Shown one piece after another: positions 44,500-53,417 of a stretch of 64,000 nt of DNA. The position numbers and the translations under genes were made by a program. The notes below the pieces were generated by a model that was not told the origin of the DNA, searched no databases, and was given only the letters and a program-made list of their open reading frames with translations. This DNA comes from Paenibacillaceae bacterium (GTDB taxonomy: Bacteria; Bacillota; Bacilli; Paenibacillales; Paenibacillaceae), in contig REGQ01000005.1 in the NCBI GenBank assembly GCA_004134985.1, forward strand, positions 124,001-188,000. Direction: 5' to 3'. How positions within the stretch are numbered: position 1 is the first letter of the stretch; the number at the start of each line of letters is the position of its first letter.

Positions 44500-44823
44500 T
44501 TGGGAAAATTGGGAGAAGTAGCAGATGTACTGAAATTATTAGGGGACAGAAATCGGCTGACGATCATCGCTTTATTGCAGGTGAAGGAGTTATGTGTATG
44601 TGAAATCGTCGACATACTGAAAACAAGCCAGCCGAACATTAGCCAGCATATTCGCAAGCTGCGTGATGGTGGTCTGATCAAAGAATCCCGGAGGGGACAG
44701 TGGGTCTATTATTCGCTCAGTTTGGGAGACAAACCTTATATATTGGATATACTGAAAGCCATTCCTTCACAAGCTGGGCTTATCGATCCGGCAACTTGTG
44801 AGGCTAATGACTGCTGCACATAG
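44500..44823 (+). CDS. arsR: Arsenical-responsive repressor ArsR
   Basis: 107 residues from TTG 44500, with AAAGGAG eight bases upstream. Winged helix-turn-helix of the ArsR/SmtB family: LLGDRNRLTIIALLQ, then LCVCEIVDILKTSQPNISQHIRKLRDGGLI. Cys32 and Cys34 (ELCVC motif) are the arsenite ligands in this family; the C-terminal tail CEANDCCT adds three more cysteines. It represses the operon by binding the site at 44366; arsenite releases it. It is followed at once by arsB and arsC. Confidence 0.93.
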   Translation: MGKLGEVADVLKLLGDRNRLTIIALLQVKELCVCEIVDILKTSQPNISQHIRKLRDGGLIKESRRGQWVYYSLSLGDKPYILDILKAIPSQAGLIDPATCEANDCCT

Positions 44824-44838
44824 TACAGGGGGATGCAT

Positions 44839-46131
44839 ATGGTTTATGTGGCGGTTTTCATTTTCTTAGTTACCTTGCTTTTTGTCATCTGGCAGCCTAA
44901 AGGGTTAAGCATCGGTTGGAGCGCGGCGGGGGGAGCCGTGCTGGCATTGGCTACAGGTGTAGTCAACTTGATGGATGTAAGAGATGTCACGCTCATTGTA
45001 TGGAATGCGACATTGGCTTTTGTGGCTATTATATTGATTTCCTTGATTTTGGATGAGATTGGCTTCTTTGAATGGGCCGCGCTGCACATGACCCGGATTG
45101 CCAAAGGAAACGGCACGTTGATGTTTGTATACATTATTATTCTGGGATCGGTGGTCGCTGCCCTGTTTGCCAATGACGGAGCTGCGCTTATTTTAACCCC
45201 GATTGTACTGGCCATGGTGCGGGCATTGAAGTTTGATGAGCGGATGGTCCTGCCCTTTATTATGGCTAGCGGGTTTATCGCGGATACGACCTCGCTCCCG
45301 CTGATGGTCAGCAACTTAGTCAATATTGTTTCGGCTGACTTCTTCGGGATTGGATTTGTAGAATATGCGGGCCGGATGATTGTTCCAAACCTGTTTGCGC
45401 TGGCGGCCAGCATTGCAGTATTGTATCTTTTCTTCCGCAAGAGCATTCCCAGACATTATGATATGAGCTATGTGAAGCGGCCGGCCGATGCGATCAAGGA
45501 TATGCGGATGTTCCGCGCATCATGGATCATACTGGGGATTTTGCTGGTCGGTTATTTGTCCAGCGAGTTTATGAACATACCGGTTTCCGTCATTGCCGTC
45601 ATTGCGGCAGTGGCTTTCATCGTCATGGCACAGCAAAGCCCTGCTGTTGAAACCAAGCGTGTAATAAAAGAAGCGCCGTGGGCAGTCGTTGTTTTTTCCA
45701 TCGGCATGTATGTGGTCGTCTACGGACTGCGCAATGCGGGGCTGACGGACCGATTAAGCGAAGTTATCCAATTGGCAGCGGACCAAGGGCTGTACGCCGC
45801 TACGCTCGGCATGGGTTTTCTCGCTGCGCTCCTGTCCTCGGTAATGAACAATATGCCTACCGTAATGATTAACGCATTGGCCATTCAGGAGACCGCTACG
45901 GATGGCATCATGCGGGAAGCGCTGATTTACGCCAATGTGATCGGATCAGATCTGGGACCGAAGATCACCCCGATCGGCTCCCTTGCCACGTTGTTATGGC
46001 TGCATGTCCTGTCGCGCAAAGGCGTGAAAATCACCTGGGGCTATTACTTCCGCATCGGCATGGTGCTGACGATCCCGACGTTGTTTATTACCTTGACCGG
46101 ACTTTATTTGTGGCTCTGGCTGCTATCTTAA
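44839..46131 (+). CDS. arsB: Arsenite efflux pump ArsB
   Basis: 430 residues from ATG 44839 (GGGGG six bases upstream; an ATG two codons earlier lies too near it). About eleven to twelve membrane helices; [42 protein letters not shown] and [15 protein letters not shown] are hallmark segments of the ArsB/NhaD pump family. It expels arsenite produced by ArsC. No ArsA ATPase gene is present, so it would run on the proton gradient. It is the middle gene of arsRBC. Confidence 0.94.
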   Translation: MVYVAVFIFLVTLLFVIWQPKGLSIGWSAAGGAVLALATGVVNLMDVRDVTLIVWNATLAFVAIILISLILDEIGFFEWAALHMTRIAKGNGTLMFVYIIILGSVVAALFANDGAALILTPIVLAMVRALKFDERMVLPFIMASGFIADTTSLPLMVSNLVNIVSADFFGIGFVEYAGRMIVPNLFALAASIAVLYLFFRKSIPRHYDMSYVKRPADAIKDMRMFRASWIILGILLVGYLSSEFMNIPVSVIAVIAAVAFIVMAQQSPAVETKRVIKEAPWAVVVFSIGMYVVVYGLRNAGLTDRLSEVIQLAADQGLYAATLGMGFLAALLSSVMNNMPTVMINALAIQETATDGIMREALIYANVIGSDLGPKITPIGSLATLLWLHVLSRKGVKITWGYYFRIGMVLTIPTLFITLTGLYLWLWLLS

Positions 46132-46156
46132 TCCAATACGAAAAGAGGCATTTTTC

Positions 46157-46570
46157 ATGACTAAACCGCTCGTTTATTTCCTATGTACTGGCAATTCTTG
46201 CCGGAGTCAAATGGCTGACGGATTTCTGAGGGCACTGGGCAGTGACAAGTACGAGGTAAGAAGCGCAGGACTCGAGGCGCACGGACTTAACCCCAGAGCG
46301 ATACAAGTGATGAGTGAGGCGGGGATAGACATTAGCAGTCATTCGTCTGATGTCATTGATCCGGAACTGCTGAATCGTGCTCATTATGTAATTACCCTGT
46401 GCGGGCATGCCGACGAGCATTGTCCGGTAATTATGAACAAGAACGTCATCAAGTGGCATTGGGGATTCGATGATCCAGCCAAAGCAACAGGTACAGAAGA
46501 AGAAATTCTGGATCAGTTCCGTGCCGTGCGCGATGCTATCAAACAGCGTATTGAACAGTTCGTGCTGTAA
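46157..46570 (+). CDS. arsC: Arsenate reductase ArsC, thioredoxin-coupled (LMW phosphatase type)
   Basis: 137 residues. The phosphatase loop CTGNSCRS (Cys10 to Ser17) binds arsenate; Cys10, Cys82 and Cys89 ([10 protein letters not shown]) form the redox relay of the B. subtilis/S. aureus type enzyme, with thioredoxin as electron donor. Residues [17 protein letters not shown] fit the family's C-terminal signature. Arsenite made here leaves through ArsB. Terminator at 46602. Confidence 0.96.
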   Translation: MTKPLVYFLCTGNSCRSQMADGFLRALGSDKYEVRSAGLEAHGLNPRAIQVMSEAGIDISSHSSDVIDPELLNRAHYVITLCGHADEHCPVIMNKNVIKWHWGFDDPAKATGTEEEILDQFRAVRDAIKQRIEQFVL

Positions 46571-46601
46571 TTTTATTTTAAATCAAAAGTCGTTCATTTG
46601 G

Positions 46602-46627
46602 CTGCACCTGATCAGGTGCAGTTTTAT
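46602..46627 (+). terminator. Rho-independent terminator of the ars operon
   Basis: CTGCACCTGATCAGGTGCAG is a perfect 20-base palindrome, followed by TTTTATT. Confidence 0.85.
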
Positions 46628-46765
46628 TGTTAGAGGGCATGACACAAGCAGAGGAAGAAAACATTGGCACTAGCCCCGCACGACAACTTGTCTGGGCAGA
46701 TATGCAAATATTCTGTATAATAAATCAATTATATGTTTTGTCAGCAACAAAGGAGATGAAATCAA

Positions 46766-47212
46766 ATGGCGGCAGAAATTATACATGTTACAACGATCGA
46801 GCAACTGCAGATGGCACTTGATATTCGCAAGCAGGTATTTGTAGAGGAGCAGAAGGTACCCATTGAAGAAGAAATAGATCAGTATGATGTCATTGGTGCC
46901 GATGCCCGTCATGTTCTGCTGGTTGATCAGGGGGTTCCGGTAGCAACAGGAAGACTGATTTACTACCATGGAGCAGCAAAAATGCAGCGAATCGCTGTTT
47001 TGCAGGAATACCGTTCAAAGGGTTACGGCCGCATTTTGCTGATGGTGCTGGAAAAGCTGGCCCGGGAACTGGGGCTGGAGGCATCAATCCTGGACAGCCA
47101 ATGTCAGGCAGAAGTTTTCTACAACAAGCTTGGGTATCAGGTTATTTCGGAAGAGCCTTTTTATGATGCTGGAATCTTGCATGTGCGGATGGAGAAAAAA
47201 CTAACTGACTGA
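46766..47212 (+). CDS. GNAT family N-acetyltransferase (YjcF-like)
   Basis: 148 residues; AAAGGAG lies nine bases before ATG 46766. DIRKQVFVEEQKVPIEEEID at the N-terminus and MQRIAVLQEYRSKGYGRILL (acetyl-CoA loop, residues about 72-91), then DSQCQAEVFYNKLGYQVISEEP, match the YjcF/ElaA group of GNAT proteins. The substrate is unknown. It stands alone after the ars terminator. Confidence 0.9.
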   Translation: MAAEIIHVTTIEQLQMALDIRKQVFVEEQKVPIEEEIDQYDVIGADARHVLLVDQGVPVATGRLIYYHGAAKMQRIAVLQEYRSKGYGRILLMVLEKLARELGLEASILDSQCQAEVFYNKLGYQVISEEPFYDAGILHVRMEKKLTD

Positions 47213-47771
47213 CGAGTAGCTTGATCATAGGTTTCTGAATAGGGCTTTCATCCGGACGAAGCATTAACCCAAAGGGCTAGAAGTCGATCGAATGATGCTA
47301 TAATGCAGTATTTTAGGGACAACATGAAGTTTGATAGGCAAAATAATGTGATTATGCATCATTAGTTCTTAAAATGATCCTGAATAGTGGGGAGATCGAA
47401 AAAAATCCTGTACAATTGCAGCAATCATTGGCTTAGCAGGCGACATGGGTCATAAATCCTGCATTTTTGCAGGATGGGCAACGTCTACAAGCCGGCACGG
47501 GGACGGCAAGCCGTGCTTTAGCAGAAGTTGGTGCAACCGAAAACCCAAACCCGAAAACCCAAGCCGAAAATCCGGAATTCCGAAAGCCCAAACAGGAAAG
47601 ACCAAAAGCCCGCCAAGAACACGGGTGCATACAACTGATTGCATGCACAGCGCGTCCTCCAGCCAGCTTTTTCTAAAACTCTATTCAGGGCGAAGATTTC
47701 ATTGCGATCTGCTGCAATTTGACGGCAGGCAGGCATGCCTGCCGTGCCAATCATAATCGACTGAACCTGTA
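47213..47771. other. Non-coding region with hairpins between the acetyltransferase and GH95 genes
   Basis: 559 bp between genes that converge. It holds a perfect hairpin at 47456-47475 (ATCCTGCA/TGCAGGAT), another at 47495-47516 (GCACGG/CCGTGC), a C/A-rich stretch near 47537-47583 built of CCGAAAACCC-like units, and a long palindrome at 47722-47745 (ACGGCAGGCA/TGCCTGCCGT). None has a clear U-run, so they are not simple terminators. Frames through the stretch are low-complexity and lack binding sites; I call no gene. Confidence 0.45.
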
Positions 47772-50090
47772 CTATGGCCGCAAAATGTAGGTTCCGCCTG
47801 CCTCCGCCTGCCATGCGATGCTCCCATCAGCTGCAGATTCAGCGTTCACGACTTGGCCGTCCGCAGTACTTACCGTAACCATATCGCGGGTACGGACGGA
47901 GCAGCGATAATCGCAGGCCGCTTTAATGCGCGCCTCGGCGAGCCGCCCGTCAGCCCAGGTGATGGACACCTCAAACCCATTTCTGGCGCGCAGTCCGGTC
48001 ACTTTCCCGGTTAACCAGGAGGCTGGAAGCGCCGGGAGTAAATGAATTTCACCCGCATGGCTTTGCATCAGCATCTCGGTGATTGCTGCTGTCCCGCCGA
48101 AGTTGCCGTCAATTTGGAACGGGGGATGGTTGTCAAACAGATTAGGCAAAGTGGAATGGGCCAACAATTCCTGCAGGTTGATGCTGGCTTGCTCGCCATC
48201 CTCCAGTCGGGCCCACAGATTGATAATCCAGGCCTTGCTCCATCCGGTATGACCGCCCCCGCTGGCAAGTCTTCGTTCGAGTGTAACTCTGGCCGCCCTT
48301 GTCCATTCCGGTGTAGTCCGCAAATTAAAGCGTTTGCCCGGATATAGCGCAAACAGATGCGAGATATGCCGATGGCCTGGCTCAGCCTCATCATAATCCT
48401 CCAGCCACTCCATAAGCTGGCCGTGCTTGCCGATTTGCGGCTGCGGCAACCGCGATCTTAATTCCGTCCATTGCGCGACAATTTCTGCATCGGTATCAAG
48501 CGCTGTCGCTGCTTGAATACAGGCGGTAAACAGCTCATGCAATATTTGGCTGTCCATCGAAGGGCCGGCGCACAGCACGCCTCTTACGCCGCTTGGCATG
48601 ATGTACGTATTTTCTGGCGAAACGGACGGTAAGGTGATAAGCTCCCCGTTGTCCGTTTCATACAGAAAATCAACAAAAAATTCAGCCGCTTCCCGCAGGG
48701 TTGGATAGGCACGTCGCAAAAACGCTTCGTCTCGTCCGTATTCGTAGTGCTCCCACATATGCAAGCATAGCCAAGCTGCTCCCATCGGCCAATAGGAGGC
48801 CGGCATATATCGATCCTGGGGCGCAGTATCCGCCCAGATATCTGTATTATGATGAGCCACAAACCCGCCACAGTCATACATTTCCCGTGCGGTCACTCTG
48901 CCGGATTCCTTCATTCGCTCAATGAGTTCGAACAGCGGCTCATGGCATTCGGCAAGATTGCCTGTCTCGGCAGGCCAATAGTTCATCTGCGTATTAATGT
49001 TGATCGTATATTTGCTATCCCACGGCGGGAGCATCAGTTCGTTCCATATCCCTTGCAGGTTGGCGGGAAGCGATCCCGGGCGGCTGCATGATATTAGCAA
49101 ATAGCGCCCGAACTGGTAATACAGAGCAAGGAGCGAGAGATCTTGCCCGCCTTGGCGAATCCGTTCAAGCCGTTCATCTGTAGGAAGCGAAGCTGCAGGG
49201 TCGGTTGCTTCGAGCTGCAACGAGACTCTGGACATCAAGGCGCCTACATCTGCTGCATGGCGTGATTTCAGCACATCATAAGCCTGTTCAGCGGCTTTCT
49301 GAGCCGCTTGGAGACAATGCGCTTCCAGATCCGGGAAGCGGAAAGTCGTCCCGGCCGTGAGCACTAGCGTTATGCTGCGCGCTTCTTGGACAAGCAGGTG
49401 CTCGCCAAGCTGCGTAACGGTTCCTCCATCGGCCGCTGCTGTCAAGACGATGCGGAAATCCGATCCGCCAGCACCGCCGCAATTGCCTCGCATGATCATC
49501 GTATTCTGGCCTGCTTGTACCAGCTCATCATAATAGCGGTTGTTGTTGCCGCGTGTCAGTCGGGTTTTTAGAGACAACGTTCCGCTGCTGCAGGTAAGCC
49601 TGACGATGAGTGCCTGGTCTGGAAAGCTGGCAAACGCTTCGCGTTCATAGCTGATGTCGCCGACCTTGTAGCTGACTTTTGCAATTCCCGAAGCGAGATC
49701 CAATTCACGGCGGTAAGCTGTCCGCTTGCCCTCCCCATGCTGCACAGTCAGCTGCAGATCGCCCAGCGGCACGTAATGGCGCTGGGTTTCAGGCACGCCT
49801 GACAAGGCCATTTCCGCCAGTTCCTGCGCCTGCGGCAGACGGCCGTCCAACAGTAACTCCCTAATGTTCGGAAGTTGCTGCAGCGCATCGGGATTATTGC
49901 GGTTGCGTGGTCCGCCGTACCACATGCTGTCTTCATTGAGCGCAATACGTTCGGAATCGGGATGGCCGAACAGAATGGCTCCGAGCCGTCCATTGCCGAC
50001 AGGAAGCCCTTCTTCCCACACTTCGGCCGGCTTGTCGTACCAGAGCCGCATGGGCGTGCTGCTGCCGGTGTTAATTTGGGCATTCGTCAT
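47772..50090 (-). CDS. Alpha-L-fucosidase/galactosidase-type glycoside hydrolase, GH95 family
   Basis: 772 residues, no signal peptide, so cytoplasmic. GH95 order: N-terminal beta domain (MRLWYDKPAEVWEEGLPVGNG, then GRLGAILFGHP), helical barrel with LPANLQGIWNELMLPPWDSK, NINTQMNYWPAETGNLAECHEPL, GWSKAWIINLWARL and QIDGNFGGTAAITEML, then a C-terminal beta domain. These are strong GH95 hallmarks. GH95 enzymes act mostly on alpha-1,2-fucosides; a few act on galactosides. It follows the GH43 gene by 28 bp, with AGGAGG eight bases before its ATG, so both are transcribed together. Confidence 0.93.
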   Translation of the reverse strand: MTNAQINTGSSTPMRLWYDKPAEVWEEGLPVGNGRLGAILFGHPDSERIALNEDSMWYGGPRNRNNPDALQQLPNIRELLLDGRLPQAQELAEMALSGVPETQRHYVPLGDLQLTVQHGEGKRTAYRRELDLASGIAKVSYKVGDISYEREAFASFPDQALIVRLTCSSGTLSLKTRLTRGNNNRYYDELVQAGQNTMIMRGNCGGAGGSDFRIVLTAAADGGTVTQLGEHLLVQEARSITLVLTAGTTFRFPDLEAHCLQAAQKAAEQAYDVLKSRHAADVGALMSRVSLQLEATDPAASLPTDERLERIRQGGQDLSLLALYYQFGRYLLISCSRPGSLPANLQGIWNELMLPPWDSKYTININTQMNYWPAETGNLAECHEPLFELIERMKESGRVTAREMYDCGGFVAHHNTDIWADTAPQDRYMPASYWPMGAAWLCLHMWEHYEYGRDEAFLRRAYPTLREAAEFFVDFLYETDNGELITLPSVSPENTYIMPSGVRGVLCAGPSMDSQILHELFTACIQAATALDTDAEIVAQWTELRSRLPQPQIGKHGQLMEWLEDYDEAEPGHRHISHLFALYPGKRFNLRTTPEWTRAARVTLERRLASGGGHTGWSKAWIINLWARLEDGEQASINLQELLAHSTLPNLFDNHPPFQIDGNFGGTAAITEMLMQSHAGEIHLLPALPASWLTGKVTGLRARNGFEVSITWADGRLAEARIKAACDYRCSVRTRDMVTVSTADGQVVNAESAADGSIAWQAEAGGTYILRP

Positions 50091-50118
50091 TTATGTTTCC
50101 TCCTGTTGAACTGGCGTG

Positions 50119-51435
50119 TCAGTCATGAAAGGGGATGACCGTAATGCCATTCACACTGATTTCGCCACGTCCGCCTGTCAGCGTGATCGTATTATCGGTA
50201 CCTGGATTCAAGCGGATCGTAATATGCGCACAGCCGCTAAATTCTGCCGCGCCGCCTGTTCCGAGTGCATTAATAAGGGAAAGGTCTTCGCCATTGACTG
50301 TCAAATGCAACTTGGCTACGCGCTCTTCGGAAGCGTAGTGAATATAGATAGCGGCTCTTCCGCCTTCAGCGCCATCAATGCCAGTGAAGGTGCAATACGC
50401 TTCCGGCTGATTCAGGTTGGTTACGGCCGCATGTCCCTCGCCATCAAGAGCAATCACTGCTCCGCCGCCTGCGCTGCTCGCGTTGTAGCGGTCGGGATTG
50501 TCTGCCGGTTCCGCAATTTGGCCTGTAGGTGCAAGTCCCTGGACAGTCTGCGTCACTGTGCGAATGGTGCCGTCCTCATTGAAGTGCAGCTCATCGATGC
50601 ACATGCTTCTCAGATTTCCTTGGCTGGAAATCGCTTGGTTATGGTAGAACAGATACCACTTGCCTTTGTATTCTGCGATCGAGCCGTGTGTAGTGGAGCA
50701 GCCGGTTGTCTCCAGGAAGATCCCCTGATATGTCCAGGGACCGAGTGGATGATCGCTTGTGGCATAGCGCATTTGATTGTTATCATGCAAATTGTCCGCA
50801 TAAGTCAAATAGTAGATGCCGTTTCTTTTGAACACCCAGGCTGCTTCATGGAAGTCTTCCAGTGTGTCGATGCTCTGCATTTCACCTTTGATGGACATCA
50901 TATCCTCGTTCAATTCGCCGAACAGACACATGCTGGCGCCGCCATAGAACATATACGCCCGCTGGTCGTCATCGACAAACACGCAAGGATCAATCATGCC
51001 AAAGCCGCCCAAACCGGGAATGTATCCTTGATCTACGAAACCGGTGCCTGGCTGCGTGCTGGTAGCGACCCCGATTTTCCAGGTATCGTTCCAATGGGAT
51101 TCACTCGGATGCGGATAGTAGAAATAATAGGTTCCGTTTTTGTAAGCGCAATCGGGCGCCCACATGAATCCGCCCTCCGGTCTGCCCCAAGAGACATCGT
51201 CAGATCGCAGAATCTCGCCTTCATCGAGCCAATTGACCATATCATCCGATGAATAGACATGATAACGGTCCATTAAATCACAACCGCGGGCAGGGTCCAT
51301 GTCATGGGAAGCATAAATATAAATTCGCCCGTCCTCCCAAACGTGTGCCGAAGGATCGGCTGTGAAGATTGAGGTAACAATTGGATTTGTACCACTAGTT
51401 TTGACGGCTTGTGCCGGGAATTTAACATTGCTCAT
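50119..51435 (-). CDS. Glycoside hydrolase GH43 family (arabinofuranosidase/xylosidase-type)
   Basis: 438 residues from ATG 51435; AGGAGG lies ten bases upstream, so an earlier ATG is excluded. Five-bladed propeller with the GH43 catalytic triad: base Asp27 (TADPSAHVW), Asp149 (GFGMIDPCVF) and acid Glu197 (FHEAAWVFKRNG). The C-terminal about 120 residues form a beta-sandwich like CBM6-type modules. No signal peptide; it probably acts on imported arabinoxylan or arabinan fragments. It is divergent from response regulator 51753, which likely controls it. Confidence 0.9.
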   Translation of the reverse strand: MSNVKFPAQAVKTSGTNPIVTSIFTADPSAHVWEDGRIYIYASHDMDPARGCDLMDRYHVYSSDDMVNWLDEGEILRSDDVSWGRPEGGFMWAPDCAYKNGTYYFYYPHPSESHWNDTWKIGVATSTQPGTGFVDQGYIPGLGGFGMIDPCVFVDDDQRAYMFYGGASMCLFGELNEDMMSIKGEMQSIDTLEDFHEAAWVFKRNGIYYLTYADNLHDNNQMRYATSDHPLGPWTYQGIFLETTGCSTTHGSIAEYKGKWYLFYHNQAISSQGNLRSMCIDELHFNEDGTIRTVTQTVQGLAPTGQIAEPADNPDRYNASSAGGGAVIALDGEGHAAVTNLNQPEAYCTFTGIDGAEGGRAAIYIHYASEERVAKLHLTVNGEDLSLINALGTGGAAEFSGCAHITIRLNPGTDNTITLTGGRGEISVNGITVIPFHD

Positions 51436-51531
51436 AATCGACGTTCCTCCTGAATGCATGAAATAGACAACTACTTACCAGCATAGTTCAGACCACAGGC
51501 AAGTGCCATGAGGGAATATTAAATAAAACCG

Positions 51532-51551
51532 GATATTTCAAAAGAAATATC
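51532..51551. promoter_or_regulatory. Perfect inverted repeat between the divergent GH43 and regulator genes
   Basis: GATATTTC and GAAATATC flank AAAA, a 20-base symmetric site in the 317-bp divergent region, about 97 bp from GH43 and 201 bp from the regulator. It may be an operator. The rest of the region is AT-rich, with no confident promoter. Confidence 0.45.
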
Positions 51552-51752
51552 GTCCGTTATGCAAACCGTGCGAGGACAGAGGGCAAAGCGCATTATTTTC
51601 TGTCCATTTTACCTCTCCAGCTTCTTGCAGTTTTCCAAATGATCGGTTACGATGGCGGTGAGAATGTTTTATTTTGAAAAGGACGGCGAAGCTGGTGACA
51701 CTTTCCAGTCGTTAGTTTTAATAAATCTCCGATTCAGCAGGGGGGAATCTAA

Positions 51753-53387
51753 ATGCTTGCCGTGTTAATTGTTGATGATGAATTTGAAATTCGCGAGGGA
51801 TTGCGTAAGCGATTTCCCTGGGATGAATATGGTATTCAGCAGGTATTGACGGCAGATGATGGCATCTCCGCATTGGAAATTGCTAGAAATGACAAGCCGG
51901 AGTTAATTGTTACGGATATTAAAATGACCCGGATGTCGGGCCTGGAGTTTCTGCATGCCTTGTTCAAGGATGATAGCGATTACAAACCGCAGTCGATCGT
52001 GATTAGCGGGTATGATGATTTCACACTGGTCAAGCAGGCGCTTCAAATCGGTGTAATGGACTATATTTTGAAGCCAATTAATCTTGATGAACTGAAGCTT
52101 GTTGTCAGTAAAACAACCGATTTTATTTACCGCAAGCGGTTGGAAAGCCAGACGGAGGCGCAACTGCACTCCCATGCCAATTTCGCCATTCAAAAAATGC
52201 GGGAAGAGCTGCTAAGAGAACTGCTGAAGCATGAATGCGACTCGTATTGGGAAACCCGGCGCAGGCACCGCCTGCACACATTGGGTCTGGAGTGGATGCT
52301 TGAGGGCGAGATGATGCTGTTCATCATTGAAGCGGACGACCTGCGCGCCATTGAAAGACAGGATATTCGGGAGAAGGAGCTCATTCAGTTCGGCATCGGG
52401 AATGTCGTGCAGCAGACGTTGGAGGAGGAATATCCTTACAAGTTTGCCGTATGCATGGACCATCTGAGCCGGCTCGTCGTTGTGTTGGCCTGCACGCGCC
52501 CGGAGCAGTCCGAGCTGGCAGAAGGGATTGCCATCCTGTGTCTGCAGCGCGTCAATCAGTTTGTAAAGGTGCAGGCGAGCGCAGGCATGCGCTCGGCGAG
52601 CGGAGGGCTTAACCAACTGCGGGAAATGTTTAACGAGGCGGCCTTCGCTTTGGAGCAAAAGGCGGCTTACGGGGGCAATCGGCTGTTTACGGATAAATCT
52701 GCGGATGAGGATGAAGAACAGGTGCGTTTGTCCATGAAAGAGCCGGCAGAGGTCATCGATTTGATTAAATACGGCTCGGATAAGGATATTTCAGCGGCGC
52801 TTATCGGATTTGAAGATATGGTTAAGAGCTGGCATTTGACTCACATCAGGGATATTCAGCAGCAGCTGTTCGAATGGCTGTATGAGGTCATTCATCGTGT
52901 GGCATCGCTCGGTATTTCGGGGAAGATGAAGGCGGATAATCCCATTGCCATCTGGGAGCAGTTGGAGCAGTATGATACGCTGCAATCACTGCGGGACTTG
53001 ACTGAACGTTACTTGCTGGATATGGCAGCCGTCTACCGCAATCAGCCTGCGGGCATCAGCCAGATCGTCAGTGAAGCAGAGAAGCTGATTCAGCGGGATT
53101 ACGCTGAAAATCTCAGTCTGCAGAGTGTGGCAGATTCAGTGCATGTTACCTCCGTATGGCTAAGCAAGCTGTTTCGCAAAGAAAAGGGCGTCACCTTTCT
53201 CGAATATTTGACAGCGGTGCGCATGGAGAATGCAAAGGAAATGCTGGGCGATGTGAAATACAAAGTGTATCAAATATCCTACCAGGTAGGATATAAGGAT
53301 CCGGTTCATTTCTCGAAGCTGTTCAAAAGGCAGGTTGGCTGCACACCCAAGGAGTACCGCAGGCAAAAAGGTATCGCGGAGGATTAG
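51753..53387 (+). CDS. Response regulator with AraC DNA-binding domain (YesN-like), module 3
   Basis: 544 residues. Receiver 1-120 with DDE at 8-10, phosphoacceptor Asp55 (LIVTDIKMTR) and LKPIN; a middle segment of about 290 residues; AraC helix-turn-helix pair (LQSVADSVHVTSVWLSKLFRKEKG; YQISYQVGYKDPVHFSKLFKRQVG). AGGGGGGA lies before its ATG. It is followed by the kinase at 53418 and probably switches on the divergent GH43-GH95 pair. Confidence 0.92.
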   Translation: MLAVLIVDDEFEIREGLRKRFPWDEYGIQQVLTADDGISALEIARNDKPELIVTDIKMTRMSGLEFLHALFKDDSDYKPQSIVISGYDDFTLVKQALQIGVMDYILKPINLDELKLVVSKTTDFIYRKRLESQTEAQLHSHANFAIQKMREELLRELLKHECDSYWETRRRHRLHTLGLEWMLEGEMMLFIIEADDLRAIERQDIREKELIQFGIGNVVQQTLEEEYPYKFAVCMDHLSRLVVVLACTRPEQSELAEGIAILCLQRVNQFVKVQASAGMRSASGGLNQLREMFNEAAFALEQKAAYGGNRLFTDKSADEDEEQVRLSMKEPAEVIDLIKYGSDKDISAALIGFEDMVKSWHLTHIRDIQQQLFEWLYEVIHRVASLGISGKMKADNPIAIWEQLEQYDTLQSLRDLTERYLLDMAAVYRNQPAGISQIVSEAEKLIQRDYAENLSLQSVADSVHVTSVWLSKLFRKEKGVTFLEYLTAVRMENAKEMLGDVKYKVYQISYQVGYKDPVHFSKLFKRQVGCTPKEYRRQKGIAED

Positions 53388-53417
53388 CGCCGGTTATTTG
53401 TACGGGGAGGAAAGCAA

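Noticed and set aside
47445-47756. 103-codon open frame in the hairpin-rich gap
   Set aside because: Low-complexity residues, no binding site and it ends in a palindrome.
50116-51252. 378-codon plus-strand open frame opposite the GH43 gene
   Set aside because: It is antisense to a gene with clear catalytic residues and lacks recognisable domains; its composition is that of a reverse frame.
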